From contig CAZYMF010000196.1 in the NCBI GenBank assembly GCA_964648215.1, positions 1 through 9,153 on the forward strand: 9,153 bases of DNA, written 5' to 3'. The notes beneath the pieces were generated by a model. That model was not told the DNA's origin and did not search any database. It saw only the letters and a program-made list of their open reading frames with translations. Made by a program: the position numbers and the translations under genes. The stretch is from CAZYMF01 sp964648215 (GTDB lineage: Bacteria; Desulfobacterota; Binatia; HRBIN30; JACQVA1). Below are positions 7,067 to 9,153 of this stretch, piece after piece (position 1 is the stretch's first letter; every line of letters begins with the position of its first letter).

Positions 7067-8617
7067 ATGAGTGAGCTGTGCGAGGAGGATCTGCGCCAGG
7101 TTGTCGACTCCGGCCGGAGCCCCGACGCGGTGCGCTCGCAGCTGGAGCTGTTCGCGCACCCCCCCGACGCGGTGCGGCTGGAGCGGCCCTGCACTCCCGG
7201 CGACGGCATTCGCGTGCTGACCCAGGGCGAGATGCAGGTCGCCCTGGAGAAGTGGCGACATGCCTGTGCCGCCGGGCGACTGCTCAAGTTCGTGCCGGCC
7301 TCCGGGGCGGCAACGCGCATGTTCAAATCTCTGCTGGCGCTACGCGCGCAGATGCCGGAGGAGATGCGACGCGAGGCGGTGACCCAATGCGCCGCCGCGG
7401 GCGATGCCGATGCGGCCGAGGTGGCGACGTTCATGGACTCGTTGCACCGCTTCGCGTTCGGCGCCGAGCTGGCGCAGGTGATGCGCCGCGACCGGCTCGA
7501 CCTGAACGCCCTGGCGGAGCAGGGGCGCTTCGGCGCCATCGTCGACTATCTCCTCGGCGCCAAAGGGCTCGACTACGCCAGCCTGCCCAAGGGGTTGCTG
7601 GCGTTTCACCGCTACGACGGCGCCAGCCGCACGGCCTTCGAGGAGCACCTGGTCGAGGCCGCCGCCTACGTGCGCGACGAGCGCGGGGTCGCCCGGCTGC
7701 ACTTCACCGTTTCGCCGCAGCACCGCGAACGCTTCGCGGCGCTGCTCGAACGGGTGCGTCCCGACTACGAGCGCGCCTACGATGCGCGCTTCGAGATCGG
7801 CTTCTCGGAGCAGAAGGAGTCGACCGACACCATCGCCGTCGATGCCGACAATCGCCCGTTTCGTCTCGACGACGGCCGCTTGCTCTTTCGCCCCGGCGGA
7901 CACGGCGCCCTGATCGAGAATCTCAACGATCTCGCCGCCGACCTCATCTCGATCAAGAACGTCGACAACGTCGTTCCCGACCACCTGAAGGCGATCGTCT
8001 TCGAGTGGAAGCGGGTGCTGGCCGGCTATCTGGTGGCGCTGCAGGAGTCGATCTTCGCCCACGTGGCGGCGCTGACGGACGACCCGTCCGCCGCGGCGGT
8101 GGACGCGGCCGAGCGTTTCGCCCGCGCGGCCCTCGGGCTGCTGCCGGCGGCGACGGCGGATCGCCCGGCGGCTCTGCGCCGTTTGCTCGACCGGCCGATC
8201 CGGGTCTGCGGCATGGTGCGCAACACCGGCGAGCCCGGCGGCGGACCGTTCTGGGTGCGCGGTGGCGACGGCCGCACCTCGTTGCAGATCGTCGAGCGGG
8301 CGCAGGTGAAGGCGGACTCGAAAACGCAACAGGCCATCTTCGCCTCGTCGACGCATTTCAACGCCGTCGACCTGGTGTGCGGCGTCCGCGACTGGCGCGG
8401 GCGGCCCTTCGATCTGACGCGCCACGTCGACCCCGACGCCGTGTTCATCGCCGAGAAGTCACAGGACGGCCGGCGGCTGAAGGCGCTGGAGCTTCCCGGC
8501 CTGTGGAACGGGGGCATGGCCGACTGGACGACGATCTTCGTCGAGGTGCCGGACGGCACTTTCTCTCCGGTGAAGACGATCAACGACCTTTTGCGTCCGG
8601 AGCATCAACCGGCGTAA
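7067..8617 (+). CDS. DUF4301 family protein, candidate sugar-nucleotide pyrophosphorylase-like enzyme (516 aa)
   Basis: Recognised as DUF4301, a family without an assigned function to my knowledge, best known from Bacteroidota. The length is full for the family. Landmarks: PGDGIRVL (44-51); KFVPASGAATRMFKSL (74-89); LPKGLLAFHRY (173-183); IGFSEQKESTDTI (244-256); FRPGGHGALIENLNDL (274-289); ISIKNVDNVVPD (294-305); and a basic SKTQQAIFASSTHFNAVDLV (418-437). These parallel, in order, the GT-A-type UDP-sugar pyrophosphorylase motifs: the GGxGTR loop, F-x2-Q, PxGHG and (V/N)xDN. The enzymatic role is therefore a motif-based inference. There is no signal peptide and no membrane segment, so it is cytoplasmic. 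ATG 7067 is chosen because the conserved N-terminus (EEDLRQV) begins there; the frame stays open far upstream through a noncoding hairpin region. The Shine-Dalgarno is weak (GAGAAAAGCGGG). rfbA follows 38 bases downstream, suggesting cotranscription and a place in sugar-nucleotide or surface-polysaccharide metabolism. Confidence 0.9.
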   Translation: MSELCEEDLRQVVDSGRSPDAVRSQLELFAHPPDAVRLERPCTPGDGIRVLTQGEMQVALEKWRHACAAGRLLKFVPASGAATRMFKSLLALRAQMPEEMRREAVTQCAAAGDADAAEVATFMDSLHRFAFGAELAQVMRRDRLDLNALAEQGRFGAIVDYLLGAKGLDYASLPKGLLAFHRYDGASRTAFEEHLVEAAAYVRDERGVARLHFTVSPQHRERFAALLERVRPDYERAYDARFEIGFSEQKESTDTIAVDADNRPFRLDDGRLLFRPGGHGALIENLNDLAADLISIKNVDNVVPDHLKAIVFEWKRVLAGYLVALQESIFAHVAALTDDPSAAAVDAAERFARAALGLLPAATADRPAALRRLLDRPIRVCGMVRNTGEPGGGPFWVRGGDGRTSLQIVERAQVKADSKTQQAIFASSTHFNAVDLVCGVRDWRGRPFDLTRHVDPDAVFIAEKSQDGRRLKALELPGLWNGGMADWTTIFVEVPDGTFSPVKTINDLLRPEHQPA

Positions 8618-8655
8618 AGCACTGCCCAGGTGAGCACCGAAAGAGGTCCGAGTCT

Positions 8656-9153
8656 ATGAGAGGAATCATTCTCGCCGGCGGATCCGGCACTCGGCTGTAT
8701 CCGTTGACGCGCGGGATCAGCAAGCAGCTCATCCCGATCTACGACAAGCCGATGGTGTACTACCCGCTGTCGACGCTGATGCTGGCGGGCATTCGCGACG
8801 TGCTGGTGATCACCACGCCGCACGAGCAGGACGGTTTCCAGCGCTTGCTCGGCGACGGAGGGGAGTGGGGCCTGCACATCTCGTACGCGGCGCAGCCGCA
8901 GCCGGACGGGATCGCGCAGGCCTTCCTGATCGGTCGCGAGTTCATCGGCCGCTCGCCCGTCGCCCTGGCGCTGGGCGACAACATCTTCTACGGCCACGGC
9001 TTCGCCGACTACCTGCGCGCCGCCACCAACCGCTCGACGGGGGCGACGGTGTTCGGCTACTGGGTGCGCGACCCGGAGCGCTACGGCGTGGTCGAGTTCG
9101 ATCACCAGGGCCGCGCCATCGGTCTGGCGGAGAAACCGAAGACGCCGCACTCG
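8656..9153 (+). CDS. rfbA: Glucose-1-phosphate thymidylyltransferase, N-terminal 166 codons, cut by window edge
   Basis: RmlA/RfbA catalyses dTTP + glucose-1-phosphate giving dTDP-glucose + PPi, the first step to dTDP-L-rhamnose and other dTDP-sugars for O-antigen or cell-surface glycans. It acts in the cytoplasm as a tetramer in known members. Visible: the nucleotide-binding loop LAGGSGTRLYPLT (6-18); SKQLIPIYDKPMVYYPLS (22-39) with the catalytic lysine region; QPQPDGIAQAFLIG (80-93); LGDNIFYGHG (106-115) whose Asp108 is the metal/base-binding aspartate; and ERYGVVEFD (141-149) with AEKPKTP (158-164) in the sugar-binding half. The family is about 290 residues, so roughly 125 are missing. ATG 8656 has AGAGG (8642-8646) nine bases upstream. 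The reading frame is open to the window end. An rfbB/C/D cluster may continue beyond it, but that is not visible. Confidence 0.97.
   Translation, partial: MRGIILAGGSGTRLYPLTRGISKQLIPIYDKPMVYYPLSTLMLAGIRDVLVITTPHEQDGFQRLLGDGGEWGLHISYAAQPQPDGIAQAFLIGREFIGRSPVALALGDNIFYGHGFADYLRAATNRSTGATVFGYWVRDPERYGVVEFDHQGRAIGLAEKPKTPHS

Overview
The window is GC-rich (about two thirds G+C by eye) and densely coding. It carries ordinary chromosomal genes of a free-living bacterium and shows no transposase, integrase, phage gene, tRNA or CRISPR array. The mix is acetyl-CoA synthetase, a GH57/DUF3536 glycoside hydrolase, a double-domain universal stress protein, a ClC transporter with an RCK/TrkA-C tail, a DUF4301 protein and RmlA. 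Together with the very high GC, this would suit a GC-rich lineage such as Acidobacteriota, Myxococcota or their relatives. The phylum cannot be fixed from the sequence alone.

Layout: bases 1-3959 lie on the minus strand. They hold the N-terminal 407 codons of acs (running off the left edge) and, upstream of it, a complete 816-residue GH57 enzyme. Bases 4232-9153 lie on the plus strand and hold usp, a ClC transporter 43 bases later, a DUF4301 gene, and the first 166 codons of rfbA/rmlA (running off the right edge). The 272-base region between GH57 and usp is the divergent promoter region. The acs and rfbA fragments are real genes open at the window edges.

How the genes work together: usp and clc look like one transcription unit, probably a stress or ion-homeostasis pair. 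The DUF4301 gene and rfbA are 38 bases apart and probably cotranscribed. Both look like sugar-nucleotide enzymes: RmlA makes dTDP-glucose, and the DUF4301 protein carries, in order, motifs resembling UDP-sugar pyrophosphorylases. acs (acetate activation) and GH57 (alpha-glucan chemistry) share an orientation but are separated by 287 noncoding bases, so they may be transcribed independently.

The most unusual material is noncoding. Both intergenic regions around GH57 hold degenerate tandem arrays with a strict 7-base period. There are three sequence families, with consensus about GTYGACA, NGRGAAY and AGCYGAA. Two of the three are arranged as arrays on opposite strands facing each other, which makes hairpin-capable mirrored structures. 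A third noncoding region (6843-7020, downstream of clc) is a chain of GC-rich hairpins that looks like an interspersed repeat element.
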